The notes beneath the pieces were generated by a model. The model was not told the DNA's origin. It worked only from the letters and a program-made list of their open reading frames with translations, and did not search any database. 64,000 nt of DNA from Acidimicrobiia bacterium (GTDB lineage: Bacteria > Actinomycetota > Acidimicrobiia > IMCC26256 > PALSA-610). Positions 46,958-56,574 of the stretch are shown here, in pieces. A program made the position numbers and the translations under genes. The stretch spans positions 289,378 through 353,377 of the forward strand of contig JAOSJK010000001.1 of assembly GCA_027494135.1 (NCBI GenBank), given 5' to 3'. Position 1 is the stretch's first letter; the number at the start of each line of letters is the position of its first letter.

Positions 46958-48430
46958 TCAGCAGCCGACCGGTGGAAGGCCGCTCGACGGATCGTACGGC
47001 GTCGTGACGCCGGGGAGCGTGCCCGGGTTAGGGGGCAGCGTCGTGGTCGAGGTGGGTGCCACGGTGGTCGTCGGGGCGGTACCCGGTGCCCACACGCCGT
47101 CGAAGTCCTGCCCGACGACGACGGTCACGTCGGCGCCCTCGGGAGCAGTCTCGAGAGCGACGAGCTTCCCTGCCCCGGCGAGGTACGCCTTCACGAGGCG
47201 CGCTTCACCCTCCGCCCCGGGCGCGTACCTGATCTCCGTGACGCCGTAGTCGAGGCGGTCGGCATCGGCGGGTGGGTCGACCCCCGCGAAGCCCTCCGAG
47301 ACGAAGGCGTCGAGGGTGTCGCGGGCCACTCCGGGAACGCCCGACCCGTTCTCGACCCGTACCCGCACATCCGACGGCTCGAGACCCGGGGGAGGCTCTT
47401 CGTCGAGTGCCTCCTCGGGAGGGCCGAACGAGCGGAGCCGTTCGAAGATCACCTCTGCCTCGTCCTGTACGAGATCCTGCGCGTCGGCGCCCCCGTGGAA
47501 CGCCCTCACGGTCGGTACGGTGGTCATCTCCACGACCGCGGGGTCGACGTTGCTGAAGGTATTTGTCAGCGCCTGTAGATCGGACAGGCCCAGGGCCGGA
47601 TCCTTCACGAGGTGCCGCACGACCTCGTCGAGGAGCCTGTAGGCCTTCAAGGGGTTGCGTCCGCCCTTGTCGATGGCCGCCTTCGCGATGCTGCGCATGA
47701 AGTACTGCTGGCGCCGAATGCGCCCGAAGTCGGAGGTCGGGTCCGACCTCCACTGCGCCTGCTCGACGTCGTACCACTCGTAGTAGCGCGACCTCACGTA
47801 TGCCAACGCCTGGTCACCGCTGAGGTGCGCGCAGCCACCGAGCTTGACGTCTAGGCCCGTCTTCGCGTCACGTGCAGGGGTGGGGAAGAAGATGGGGACG
47901 CTCCCGATCGCGTCGACGACCCCTTTGAACCCCGCGAAGTCGACCTCCAGGTAGTGGTGGATCGGGATGTCGAAGTTGGTCTGGATCGTCTCGATCACCT
48001 TGGATGGACCAGCGTTGAAGGCCGCGTTGATCTTCGACTCGCCGACGCCGGGGATATCGACCCACAGGTCCCTCGGGAACGAGACGAGCAGGCCGGTGGC
48101 GGTGTCCGGGTCGACGTGGGCGATCATTATCGTGTCGGAGCGCTGGCCCGACTGCGTGGCCGCGCCACCGAACGACTCCGCGTCCTCGGCCGTGTCGACG
48201 AAGGCACGCGTGTCCGAGCCGATGATCAGGAAGTTCGCCGGCGCACCCTTGTCGGTGATCGCGTCGAGAACGCCGTCCTCGATCGGGGCATCCTCGATGT
48301 CGTCGACCTTGTCGTTGGCAACCCAGTACGCGCCGCCGATCCCGCCTGCGGTCAGACTGGAGACCACGGCGAGCGCTACGGCGAATCGCCCGAGAAAGGC
48401 GCGCCAATGAGATCGGGGCTCTGACGACAC
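46958..48430 (-). CDS. LytR-CpsA-Psr family ligase with LytR_C domain
   Basis: A 490-residue membrane-anchored enzyme of the LCP family, which attaches glycopolymers from lipid carriers to peptidoglycan. A membrane helix (FAVALAVVSSLTAGGIGGAY) is followed by the LCP domain: ANFLIIGSDTRAFVD, RSDTIMIAHVDPDTATGLLV, SFPRDLWVDIPGVGESKINA and ALAYVRSRYYEW. A LytR_C domain follows (VRVRVENGSGVPGVARDTLD), then a Thr/Pro-rich tail. GTG 48430 is the start with TAGACT 9 nt upstream. It lies just upstream of the nucleotide-sugar operon whose product it could attach to the wall. Confidence 0.93.
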   Translation of the reverse strand: MSSEPRSHWRAFLGRFAVALAVVSSLTAGGIGGAYWVANDKVDDIEDAPIEDGVLDAITDKGAPANFLIIGSDTRAFVDTAEDAESFGGAATQSGQRSDTIMIAHVDPDTATGLLVSFPRDLWVDIPGVGESKINAAFNAGPSKVIETIQTNFDIPIHHYLEVDFAGFKGVVDAIGSVPIFFPTPARDAKTGLDVKLGGCAHLSGDQALAYVRSRYYEWYDVEQAQWRSDPTSDFGRIRRQQYFMRSIAKAAIDKGGRNPLKAYRLLDEVVRHLVKDPALGLSDLQALTNTFSNVDPAVVEMTTVPTVRAFHGGADAQDLVQDEAEVIFERLRSFGPPEEALDEEPPPGLEPSDVRVRVENGSGVPGVARDTLDAFVSEGFAGVDPPADADRLDYGVTEIRYAPGAEGEARLVKAYLAGAGKLVALETAPEGADVTVVVGQDFDGVWAPGTAPTTTVAPTSTTTLPPNPGTLPGVTTPYDPSSGLPPVGC

Positions 48431-48439
48431 GGCGGGCGC

Positions 48440-48445
48440 AGTCTA
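48440..48445 (-). promoter_or_regulatory. -10 box TAGACT of the LCP gene
   Basis: On the minus strand TAGACT lies 9 nt before GTG 48430; no Shine-Dalgarno sequence is seen. Confidence 0.45.
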
Positions 48446-48550
48446 CCGACGGACCCATGAGCGACGACGCTCCGAGCCGTGCAGACACCGTGAAGATCTC
48501 GCGTAGCCCGTGCCGACGATCACCGCTCCCGCCCCTCGGGTCCCGGGGTC

Positions 48551-49694
48551 TCAGGTGTCGACCGGGAGACCCAGGCCGCGCGCAATGACCAGGCGCTGGA
48601 TCTCGCTCGTCCCCTCACCTATCTCGAGGATCTTCGCGTCGCGGTAGTAGCGGCTCACCGGCGACTCGTCCATGTACCCGTATCCGCCGAGTATCTGCAG
48701 CGCCTCACGAGTAGCCGTGACCGCGATCTCACTGGCATAGAGCTTCGCCATCGCGCCGATCTGCCGGATGGGCTCACCGCGCTCGTGCAGGCAGGCAGCC
48801 TTCCAGACGAGGCTCCGCGCGTTCTCGATCGCGAGCGCCATGTCGGCGCACTTGAAGGCGACTGCCTGGTACCGACCGATCGGCCCTCCGAAAGCCTCGC
48901 GCTGCTTCGCGTGCTCGAGTGCGGCGTCGAGGCAGGCCTGGGCCAGCCCTACCGACACGGCCGCGATGGCGATGCGCCCGGAGTCGAGAATGCGCAAGAA
49001 GAGCTTGAAGCCCTCGCCCCGCTCACCCAGGAGATTCGACTCCGGTACCCGACAGCCGTCGAAGACGAGCTCGTGGGTGTCGCTCGCGCGCCACCCCATC
49101 TTGCGGTATGGGGGAGCACCTCGAAGCCGGGAGTTCCCGCATCGACCACGACGTTCGAGATCTCGCCGGGACCGGTGCGCGCCGTGATCGTCACGCACCT
49201 GGTGATCGCGGTACCGGAGTTCGTGATGAACGTCTTCTGCCCGTCGATCACCCACTCCCCGAGTCGAGCCGGGCACGGGTGGCAACGTTCCCCGCGTCGG
49301 AGCCAGACGATGCCTCCGTGAGCCCGAAGGCGCCGAGGACCCGACCCTCGACCATGGGCACGAGGTACTCCTGCTTCTGCTCCTCGGTACCCGCGAGCAG
49401 GAACGGTGTCGCACCGAGGCTGACGCCGGCCTCGAGGGTCATCGCGGTCGAGACATCGATCCGAGCCAGCTCCTCGAGCGCCAGGCAGTACGTGAGGTAG
49501 CCGGCGTCTGCCCCTCCGTACTCCTGCGGGAAGACGAGGCCGAAGAGCCCGAGGTCCGCCATCTTCTCCACTGCCCCCAGGGGGAAGACCGAGGTCTGGT
49601 CCCACTGCGCGCAGTACGGGGCGATCTCGGCCTCGGCGAACTCCCGTACGACTCCGCGGAACTGCTGCTGTTCCGGATCCAGGTCGAAGTCCAT
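48551..49694 (-). CDS. Acyl-CoA dehydrogenase (two frame breaks)
   Basis: About 381 residues after repair; an FAD enzyme introducing an alpha-beta double bond into acyl-CoA. The N-terminal domain reads MDFDLDPEQQQFRGVVREFA and FGLVFPQEYGGADAGYLTYC. The FAD site is GAFGLTEASSGSDAGN and KTFITNSGTAITRCVTI. The C-terminal domain has QREAFGGPIGRYQAVAFKCA, LQILGGYGYMDESPVSRYYR and ILEIGEGTSEIQRLVIARGL, whose Glu is in the catalytic-base position. The breaks are homopolymer runs at 49257-49260 (one short) and 49110-49114 (one short). The ATG at 49694 has GGGGAG upstream. It is divergent from pabB. Mycobacterial fadE25 is in a comparable position. Confidence 0.92.
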
Positions 49695-49716
49695 CTCCCC
49701 ATTCTGGCCGGGTTGT

Positions 49717-49722
49717 TAGCCT
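49717..49722 (+). promoter_or_regulatory. -10 box TAGCCT of pabB, leaderless type
   Basis: TAGCCT lies 6 nt before GTG 49729, in the 34-nt gap between two divergent start codons. Confidence 0.6.
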
Positions 49723-49728
49723 CCGAGC

Positions 49729-51009
49729 GTGGTCAAGCGGCCGGTCGACCCTTGCAGCGTCCTCGCGCACCTCCCCACCGACGCCGGGATCGCCGTGATG
49801 CGGGACGGCAACCGCACGATCGTGTGCTGCACCCCGTCGGAGATCCTCGTCGCGTCGGGTCCTGCCGCCTTCGATGCACTCGACTCCATAGAGCGTGACG
49901 GTGGCTTCTGGGCGGGGTTCCTCGCCTACGACCTCGGTCGCTCGGTCGAGCGGATCGTCCCCTCGTCCGACGACGACCTCTGCCTCCCCGACCTGGGCTT
50001 CGCCAGGTTCCCGTGCCGGCTCGTCCTCGAGCCCGGCGCGCCGCCCCGAGTCGAGGGGAACGGCGCCGGACGGGAGACCCTCGAGCGCGCCCTCTGGCTC
50101 TCACGCGGTCGCGACGAGCAGCCCGCTCCCCTCCCCGGGCTCTCGGGATGGAGGAGCAGCCTCGACGAGGAGGGCTGGTCGCGTCGGGTCGAGGAAGTTC
50201 TGAACCTGCTGGCTGCCGGCGAGTGCTACCAGGTCAACCTCACGCGGAGGCTCACGGTCGCCGTACCTGCCGACCCGGTTGCTCTCTTCACGGCGCTCTG
50301 GAAGCACAACCCGGCACCGCACTCCGCGCTCCTCACGTTCGGCGCCGGTGCCCCCGTCGACCTCTCCATCGTCTCTGCCTCGCCCGAGCGCTACCTGGCG
50401 AGGGATGGTCGCGATGTCGAGACGCGACCGATCAAGGGCACCGGCTCCGACGCCGCCCGCCTCGCCGCCAGCGCGAAGGACCGGGCCGAGAACGTGATGA
50501 TCGTCGATCTCGCCCGCAACGACCTGGGACGCGTCTGCGAGTACGGGTCGGTGCGCACCGACGCGCTCTGCGAGGTCGAGGCGCACCCCGGGCTCTTCCA
50601 TCTGGTCAGCACGGTTCGTGGTCGACTGCGCGACGACATCGGTCTGTCGGACCTCGTCCGCGCCACCTTCCCTCCTGCATCGGTGACGGGCGCACCGAAG
50701 CCGAGGGTGCTGCAGGCGATCGAGGACCTCGAGCCGATCCGGCGCGGCGCCTACTGCGGGGCCGTCGGCTGGATCGACTCCGACCGCTCACGTTGCGACC
50801 TCGCCGTGGCGATCCGCACCTTCACGGTCACCGGCGGCGCGACCCATCTCGGAGTCGGCGGCGGGATCGTGGCCGACTCCGACCCGGTCGCCGAGTGGCG
50901 CGAGACGGAGCTGAAGGCGCGGCGAATCCTCGATGCCGCCTCGCGCGGCAGCGGAGCGAGGATCCGAGAGCGAACGGCGGCCGGACCCGGGTCTGGTGTG
51001 GGAGCGTGA
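49729..51009 (+). CDS. pabB: Aminodeoxychorismate synthase component I
   Basis: PabB converts chorismate and ammonia to 4-amino-4-deoxychorismate for folate synthesis. The 426-residue protein has the chorismate-binding family blocks NLLAAGECYQVNLTRRLTV, IVSASPERYLARDGRDVETR, RPIKGTGSDAARLAASAKDR, ENVMIVDLARNDLGRVCEYG and TFPPASVTGAPKPRVLQAIE. The PIKGT segment with Lys is typical of PabB rather than TrpE. The start is GTG 49729. Its stop overlaps the next gene's GTG (GTGA), and the next gene encodes the lyase of the following step. A glutaminase (PabA) is not in the window. Confidence 0.93.
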   Translation: MVKRPVDPCSVLAHLPTDAGIAVMRDGNRTIVCCTPSEILVASGPAAFDALDSIERDGGFWAGFLAYDLGRSVERIVPSSDDDLCLPDLGFARFPCRLVLEPGAPPRVEGNGAGRETLERALWLSRGRDEQPAPLPGLSGWRSSLDEEGWSRRVEEVLNLLAAGECYQVNLTRRLTVAVPADPVALFTALWKHNPAPHSALLTFGAGAPVDLSIVSASPERYLARDGRDVETRPIKGTGSDAARLAASAKDRAENVMIVDLARNDLGRVCEYGSVRTDALCEVEAHPGLFHLVSTVRGRLRDDIGLSDLVRATFPPASVTGAPKPRVLQAIEDLEPIRRGAYCGAVGWIDSDRSRCDLAVAIRTFTVTGGATHLGVGGGIVADSDPVAEWRETELKARRILDAASRGSGARIRERTAAGPGSGVGA

Positions 51010-51842
51010 TCATCTGGCTGAACGGCGACCTCATCGACGCCGCTGCGGCGCGTGTCTCTCCGCTCGACCGCGGGCTCCTAGTCGGCGACGGCGTCTTCGA
51101 GACGCTGCGCGTCTACGGAGGTGTCCCGTTCGCCTGGAGTCGTCACCTGGCTCGACTCGCCAAGTCGGCCGGCGGGCTGGGGCTCGAGGTGCCAGACCCG
51201 AAGGTGCTGCGAGGCGCGGCGGATGCGGTCATCTCGTCGAATCATCTCCTGGAGGCGCGACTGCGCATCACGGTCACCGGCGGCGAGGGCCCACCAGGCA
51301 CCAGCCGTGCGGGTGCGCGTCCGACGGTGCTCGTCGTGGCCACCCCTTTCGTGCCGTGGTCGGACTCCGTCGACGTCGTGATCGTCCCGTGGAGCCGGAA
51401 CGAGGGCGGAGCGGTGGCCGGCTTGAAGACAATCTCGTACGCGGAGAACGTGCGCGCGCTCGCATATGCCGAGGAGCGAGGCGCCGGCGAGGCGATCTTC
51501 CCGAACACCCGCGGGGTCCTCTGCGAGGCGACCGGCTCGAACCTCTTCGTGGCACGCGGCGGTGTCCTGCGTACGCCACCGGCCTCATCGGGGTGCCTCC
51601 TCGGGGTCACCCGTGCCCTGATCCTCGACGTCTGCACCGATGACGGCGTACCGGTCGAGGAGACCGACCTCTCCCCGGACGATCTGGTCTCCTGTGACGA
51701 GGCGTTCCTCTCCTCGACCACTCGCGAGGTGCATCCGATCGCACGGGTCGACGGGGTGACGCTGCCTGGCGCACCGGGAGCGATCTCGTTGCGCGCCGCC
51801 GCGGGGTTTCGCGCTCTGGTTGCACGCGACCTCGATCCTTGA
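51006..51842 (+). CDS. Class IV PLP enzyme, probably aminodeoxychorismate lyase
   Basis: A 278-residue fold-type IV PLP protein. WLNGDLIDAAAARVSPLDRG and LLVGDGVFETLRVYGGVPF start the small domain. AGLKTISYAENVRALAYAEE contains the PLP-binding Lys. GVLCEATGSNLFVARGG contains the conserved Glu. Coupling to pabB by a 4-nt overlap favours 4-amino-4-deoxychorismate lyase (PabC), giving p-aminobenzoate. Branched-chain or D-amino-acid aminotransferases share these motifs, so the assignment leans on context. Confidence 0.87.
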   Translation: MIIWLNGDLIDAAAARVSPLDRGLLVGDGVFETLRVYGGVPFAWSRHLARLAKSAGGLGLEVPDPKVLRGAADAVISSNHLLEARLRITVTGGEGPPGTSRAGARPTVLVVATPFVPWSDSVDVVIVPWSRNEGGAVAGLKTISYAENVRALAYAEERGAGEAIFPNTRGVLCEATGSNLFVARGGVLRTPPASSGCLLGVTRALILDVCTDDGVPVEETDLSPDDLVSCDEAFLSSTTREVHPIARVDGVTLPGAPGAISLRAAAGFRALVARDLDP

Positions 51843-51891
51843 CGCCCACGGGCACGAGTCGATCCACGACCGGCGGCGCAGCGCTGCGCAC

Positions 51892-53769
51892 CTACGGTAG
51901 AAGCGGCTCCAGCTCGTCGAGCAGCGCCCTCGCGGCGAGCTCGGCGCCGGCACCCTCGTAATGCCTGCCGTCGGGACGCGCCGGCTCGCCGTCGATACGG
52001 TCGTCGCACGGCGACTCGTCGACCCGGCAGACCGAGTCGGTGATCGAGACGAAGGCCGCCTTGCCGGTGTGAGCCTTGGCGTACTCGGCCAAGAGAGCGT
52101 TCCATGGTGTCGTGAGGTCGTCGTAGTGCTCCAGGAGCCGGCTCAGCCAGTCGTTGCACTCCTCGGGAGCGCACGAGGTCTCTATCCCGACGCCGAGCGG
52201 CTCGGTTCCGACGAGAGCCACCGTCGCTCCGTCCCTCCCCAGGCGATTCACCTCGCTCGCCAACGACTCGCGCCTCAGAGACCAGAACTCAGCCGTACCG
52301 GCGCGCACCTGGTGCCCGTCCGGAGCGATCCAGTCGGCGAGCGAGAACCGGTCCCATCGGACCACGAGCGTCGGGTCGTACTGGTCGATCATCGCGTCCT
52401 GCTTCGCTTTGATCTCGTCCGGACACTTGTCGCCGCTCGCGAGGGTGTCGCCGTCGTCGTGGACGATGTGGTCACCGCTCACGCCGCAGCCGCCCCTCGC
52501 AGCGGAGATGACGACCCAGCCGCGGTCCTCCGCCTCGCGCTCCAGGTAGGGGACGAGGTGCAGCGCCACGGAGTCTCCCGCAACGAGTATCACCGGTGCG
52601 TTCTCGTCCGGGGCGGCGTTGTGGGTCGCGAACACTGCGATCACTGCAATGCCCGCGAGAAGGAACGGGACCGCGGCCACGACCCTGCGCGGAGACAGGA
52701 CGAGGTTGGCGCGAGAGCGCCTGATCGGTTGCTCCACCAAGTAGTACGAGACGGCCGAGATGACGATGGTGAGGCCGACGGCGATGGCTCTGAGCGGCAG
52801 TGCCGCGCCGGACGCTTCCCGGACGTCGAGCCAGACGATGAGAGGCCAGTGCCACAGGTAGATGCCGTAGGAGAGAGCGCCGATCCACACGACAGGTCGC
52901 GGCTCCAGGAGGCGCGTCAGAGCTCCTCCGCTGCGGGACCACAGCACCGTCACGAGCGCAGCCGTGGCGACCGAGACGAGCAGCGCCCCGTACCTGTAGT
53001 AGCTCTGCGGGCTCGTAGCCACGGCGAGGGAGGCGAGTCCGATGCCCCCTACGGCGACCTTCTCGATCGCCGCACCTCTCGCGAGCACGAAGCTCCGGAA
53101 GAACGCGTGCCGGAGAAGGAGAGCGGCGGCGGCACCTATGAGCGGCTCGAAGACGCGCGAGTCCGTGCCCATGTACGCGCGCTCGACCGCCTCGGGTCCC
53201 CAGTGTGCCGCCAGGAGGAGTGCGGAGACGGCGGCGAGCCCCACGGTCGCGACAAGGGGGGCACGGGGCCTCCGCCTGCCGAGGAGCATCAGACCCACGA
53301 CCGTGACCGGCCAGAAGAAGTAGAACTGCTCCTCGATCGCGAGCGACCACGTGTGTTCGAGTGGCGACTCGGTCCCCTCGTCGTTGAAGTAGTCGCTCTC
53401 CTCGATGAAGTGCCAGTTGGCGACGTAGAACGTCGTAGAGAGGAGATCGCTGCGCAGCGTCTCCTTCTCCGAGCGTGTCGCCGTACCGGCAGTCACGAAC
53501 GAGGTGACGACCAGAAGGACCGCGAGAGCGGGCATCAGCCTGCGGATCCGCCGGCTCCAGAAGTTCGCCAGCGAGATGCGCCCGCTCCGGTCGTTCTCGC
53601 CGATCAGGAGCGACGTGATCAGGAATCCCGACAGGACGAAGAAGATGTCGACGCCGAGATAGCCGAAACCGAACCCCGGAACGTCGAGGTGGAAGAGGAT
53701 CACTATTACGACCGCGAACGCTCTCAGTCCGTCGAGCGAGCGGACGTGCCGGGACTTGTTCAAGCGCAC
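51892..53769 (-). CDS. Acyltransferase 3 with C-terminal SGNH domain (OafA/YrhL type)
   Basis: A 625-residue membrane O-acyltransferase. The N-terminal acyltransferase-3 domain starts RHVRSLDGLRAFAVVIVILF with the conserved FHLD segment. It continues GYLGVDIFFVLSGFLITSLL, FWSRRIRRLMPALAVLL and ESPLEHTWSLAIEEQFYFFW, and has about ten membrane helices. The last about 240 residues form an SGNH-like external domain with VILVAGDSVALHLVPY (nucleophile Ser) and ARPDGRHYEGAGAEL (Asp and His). Such proteins acetylate surface polysaccharides or peptidoglycan. GTG 53769 is the start. It converges with the pabB/lyase pair. Confidence 0.92.
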   Translation of the reverse strand: MRLNKSRHVRSLDGLRAFAVVIVILFHLDVPGFGFGYLGVDIFFVLSGFLITSLLIGENDRSGRISLANFWSRRIRRLMPALAVLLVVTSFVTAGTATRSEKETLRSDLLSTTFYVANWHFIEESDYFNDEGTESPLEHTWSLAIEEQFYFFWPVTVVGLMLLGRRRPRAPLVATVGLAAVSALLLAAHWGPEAVERAYMGTDSRVFEPLIGAAAALLLRHAFFRSFVLARGAAIEKVAVGGIGLASLAVATSPQSYYRYGALLVSVATAALVTVLWSRSGGALTRLLEPRPVVWIGALSYGIYLWHWPLIVWLDVREASGAALPLRAIAVGLTIVISAVSYYLVEQPIRRSRANLVLSPRRVVAAVPFLLAGIAVIAVFATHNAAPDENAPVILVAGDSVALHLVPYLEREAEDRGWVVISAARGGCGVSGDHIVHDDGDTLASGDKCPDEIKAKQDAMIDQYDPTLVVRWDRFSLADWIAPDGHQVRAGTAEFWSLRRESLASEVNRLGRDGATVALVGTEPLGVGIETSCAPEECNDWLSRLLEHYDDLTTPWNALLAEYAKAHTGKAAFVSITDSVCRVDESPCDDRIDGEPARPDGRHYEGAGAELAARALLDELEPLLP

Positions 53770-53859
53770 TTCGATTCCGGGAGCAGGCTGGGCCTATGGG
53801 CTCCGCAAAAGATAGTCAGCGACCCGCTCGTGCCCTCGCAGCCGGCCGGAGCCGGGCAT

Positions 53860-54731
53860 CTACCGCTCAGCGGCCCGGAGGCTGACGACGTCGCCGGCCG
53901 ATACGGTCTCGACCGCGCCGTCGTCGCGGATGACCAGCAGGTGGCCGTCGTCGTCGATCCCCGAGGCGTCGCACTCGAAGGCACGGTCATGCAAGTCCAC
54001 TCTCACGCGCATGCCGACCGTCGCTGAGCGCTCCAGGTACTCGGCGCGGAGCCCGGCGCCACCGTCGGCGGTCAGGCCGGCGAGCAGCGCATCCAGCTCC
54101 GTCAGCCACGAGACGAGGAGGTCGGCTCGCGTCGTCTCCATCTCGGACTCGAGGTTGCACGCCGTCGCCGTCTCGGTGAGCTCGGGGGAAACGCAGCCCA
54201 CTTCACGTTGAGGCCCATCCCGACGACGAGCGCCCGCCCGCCCGGTGTCTCCGCCAGCAGTCCGGCGAGCTTCCGCCCGCCTATCACGAGGTCGTTGGGC
54301 CACTTCAGCCCTGCGCGGATCCCGGCCAGGTCGGCGACGGCCCTCGCAGCGGCGACGCCGGCGGCGACCGTGACGAGGTGCAGTCTCTCGGCGGGCAGGT
54401 CGGGGCGCAGGAGAGCCGAGGCGAGCAACGACGCGCCCGATGGCGCCTCCCACCGGCGGCCCAGCCGCCCCCTACCCGCGGTCTGAACGTCGGCCACAGC
54501 GACGAGTCCCTCCGGGGCACTCGCGGCCGCCTCGTCCAGTAGGTACCGGTTCGTCGAGTCGATCTCGGCGAACCACCTAACCTCGGCGAAGCGCGTTCCG
54601 CGGAGGCGCGGGGTGAGCCCACGGTCCGACCAGGTGCCGGCCGGCGACGGCGCGGACCCTGGTGCGGCGGGTACGTGAGCCGCAGCCGAGTCGCGACCGT
54701 CGGCGTCAGGAATGGCGGTCGGATCGGGCAT
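53860..54731 (-). CDS. birA: Biotin-[acetyl-CoA-carboxylase] ligase (one-base frame break)
   Basis: BirA activates biotin with ATP and attaches it to the carrier Lys of carboxylases. About 290 residues after repair. It has EIDSTNRYLLDEAAA, QTAGRGRLGRRWEAPSGA (biotinyl-AMP loop) and AGIRAGLKWPNDLVIGGRKL. In a second frame follow PELTETATACNLESEMETTR and the C-terminal SH3-like domain (VRVDLHDRAFECDASGIDDD). There is no N-terminal winged helix, so it is a non-regulatory class I ligase. The break is at the G-run 54184-54188, one base short. The ATG at 54731 has TATCCT 7 nt upstream. It is divergent from accC, whose product it modifies. Confidence 0.92.
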
Positions 54732-54737
54732 CGCCCT

Positions 54738-54744
54738 TAGGATA
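54738..54744. promoter_or_regulatory. Overlapping divergent -10 boxes of birA and accC
   Basis: On the minus strand TATCCT (54744-54739) lies 7 nt before the birA ATG. On the plus strand TAGGAT (54738-54743) occupies the same bases and could serve accC with a leader of about 27 nt. The two promoters would compete for the same DNA. Confidence 0.45.
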
Positions 54745-54776
54745 CGGGCCTTGTCCGACCCGATCGGGGGCTGTCC

Positions 54777-56542
54777 GTGCTTTCGAAGATCCTCATCGCG
54801 AACCGAGGCGAGATCACCCTGCGCGTCATGCGCACCTGCCGCGAGCTCGGGATCTCCACCGTCGCCGTGTACTCCGATCTCGATCGCGACGCCGTTCACG
54901 TCCGCTACGCCGACGAGGCCTTCTCGATAGGCGGACAGACGGCGACCGAGAGCTACCTCAACGTGCCCGCGATCCTCGACGCCATCGAGCGCTCCGGCGC
55001 CGACGGCGTGCACCCCGGATACGGGTTCTTCAGCGAGAACGCCGACTTCGCCAGGGCGGTGGTCGGTGCCGGGGCGACCTGGATCGGGCCCCCGCCCGAG
55101 GCGATCGAGGTCATGGGCGACAAGATCTCCTCCCGCTTGGCGGCGGATCGGGCCGGCGTAGAGTCGGTGCCCGGGACGACCGTGCCGATCGGCGACGTCC
55201 GGGAGATCCTCGCCTTCGGCGAGGAGCACGGCTACCCGATCGCCATCAAGGCCGCCTACGGCGGGGGCGGTCGCGGCATGAAGGTCGTGCACCAGCCCGA
55301 GGACGCCCAGTCGGCGTTCGACTCCGCGACACGCGAGGCACAGGCCTACTTCGGCCGGCCGGAGGCGTACCTCGAGCGCTACCTGGCGCGCCCCCGACAC
55401 GTCGAGATCCAGGTCTTCTGCGACACACGAGGCGGAGCCGTCTACTTCGGCGATCGCGACTGCTCGACGCAGCGGCGCCACCAGAAGCTGATCGAGGAGG
55501 CACCGGCACCGGGGATCCCCGAGGAGACGCGCGCCGCCATGGGCGAGGCGGCCGTGAAGGTGGCACGTGCGTGCGGCTACGTGGGTGCCGGAACGGTAGA
55601 GATGCTCTACCAGGACGGCGCCTTCTACTTCCTCGAGATGAACACCCGGCTGCAGGTCGAGCACTGCGTGACCGAGGAGATCACCTCCACCGATCTCGTC
55701 GCCGAGCAGATCCGTGTCGCCTCCGGCCAACCGCTCTCGGTCGCGCAGGAGGAGATCTCGACTCACGGACACTCGATCGAGTGCAGAATCAATGCGGAGG
55801 ACGCCGCCAGGCAGTTCATGCCGTCTCCCGGCCGGATCGTGCGCATGCGGGTGCCGGGTGGCCCGGGCGTCCGCTGGGACGGTGGCTACACCGAGGGCGA
55901 CACCGTCTCCCAGTTCTACGACAACCTCATTGGGAAGCTGGTTGTGTGGGCACCCGACCGCGACCGGGCGATAGCGCGGATGCTGCGCGCCCTCGGCGAG
56001 TTGGAGATCGAGGGCGTGGCCACGACCACGGGCGCCCACATTGCCCTGCTCGGGCACCCCGACTTCGCCGCGCTGCGACACTCGACGAAGTGGGTCGAGG
56101 ACGAGGTAGACCACGCTCTCTTCCCGGCGGCCGCTCCGGTTGCGGCCACGCCGGCCGACGACGGTGCACCTCCGCTCATCGAGCGCAGCGTGCCGGTCGA
56201 GGTCGACGGCAAGCGCTTCACCGTCAAGGTGTGGCTCCCCGAGGCGGGCGCTAGCGCACCTTCGACTCAGCGCGCGGGGTCCCGCGCCAGGCCGAAGGTG
56301 GCGAAGGCCTCGTCTACCGGGGGGCCACGAGCGGCACGGTCACTGCGCCGATGCAGGGCACGATCGTCAAGGTGCTGGCAGAGGTGGGGGCCGAGGTCGA
56401 GGTCGGCCAGGCGTTGCTGGTCCTGGAGGCGATGAAGATGGAGAACCACATCAACGCCGAGATCTCGGGGGTCGTCCGCGAGGTCCGCGTCGCCGTCGGC
56501 GACTCCGTCGGCACCGGCGACGCCTTGGTCGTGCTCGAGTAG
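54777..56542 (+). CDS. Acyl-CoA carboxylase alpha subunit, biotin carboxylase plus BCCP (one-base frame break)
   Basis: An AccA3-type fusion of about 588 residues. The biotin carboxylase domain has LSKILIANRGEITLRVMRTC, ADGVHPGYGFFSENADFARA, IKAAYGGGGRGMKVVH (ATP grasp loop), YFGDRDCSTQRRHQKLIEEA, FLEMNTRLQVEHCVTEEIT and HSIECRINAEDA. A linker leads to the biotinyl domain MQGTIVKVLAEVGAEVEVGQ and LVLEAMKMENHINAEI, whose Lys carries biotin. The break is at the G-run 56319-56324, where a seventh G restores the frame. The start is GTG 54777. It carboxylates biotin for acetyl- or propionyl-CoA carboxylase; the beta subunit is not in the window. Confidence 0.94.
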
Positions 56543-56574
56543 CGCTCCCACCGTGAGGTCGGGAATGCCTCTCC

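Noticed and set aside
51876..51889. 14-bp perfect palindrome GCGCAGCGCTGCGC between convergent genes
   Set aside because: As a hairpin it has almost no loop and no T-tract; at this GC content such a short palindrome can occur by chance, so I did not call it a terminator.
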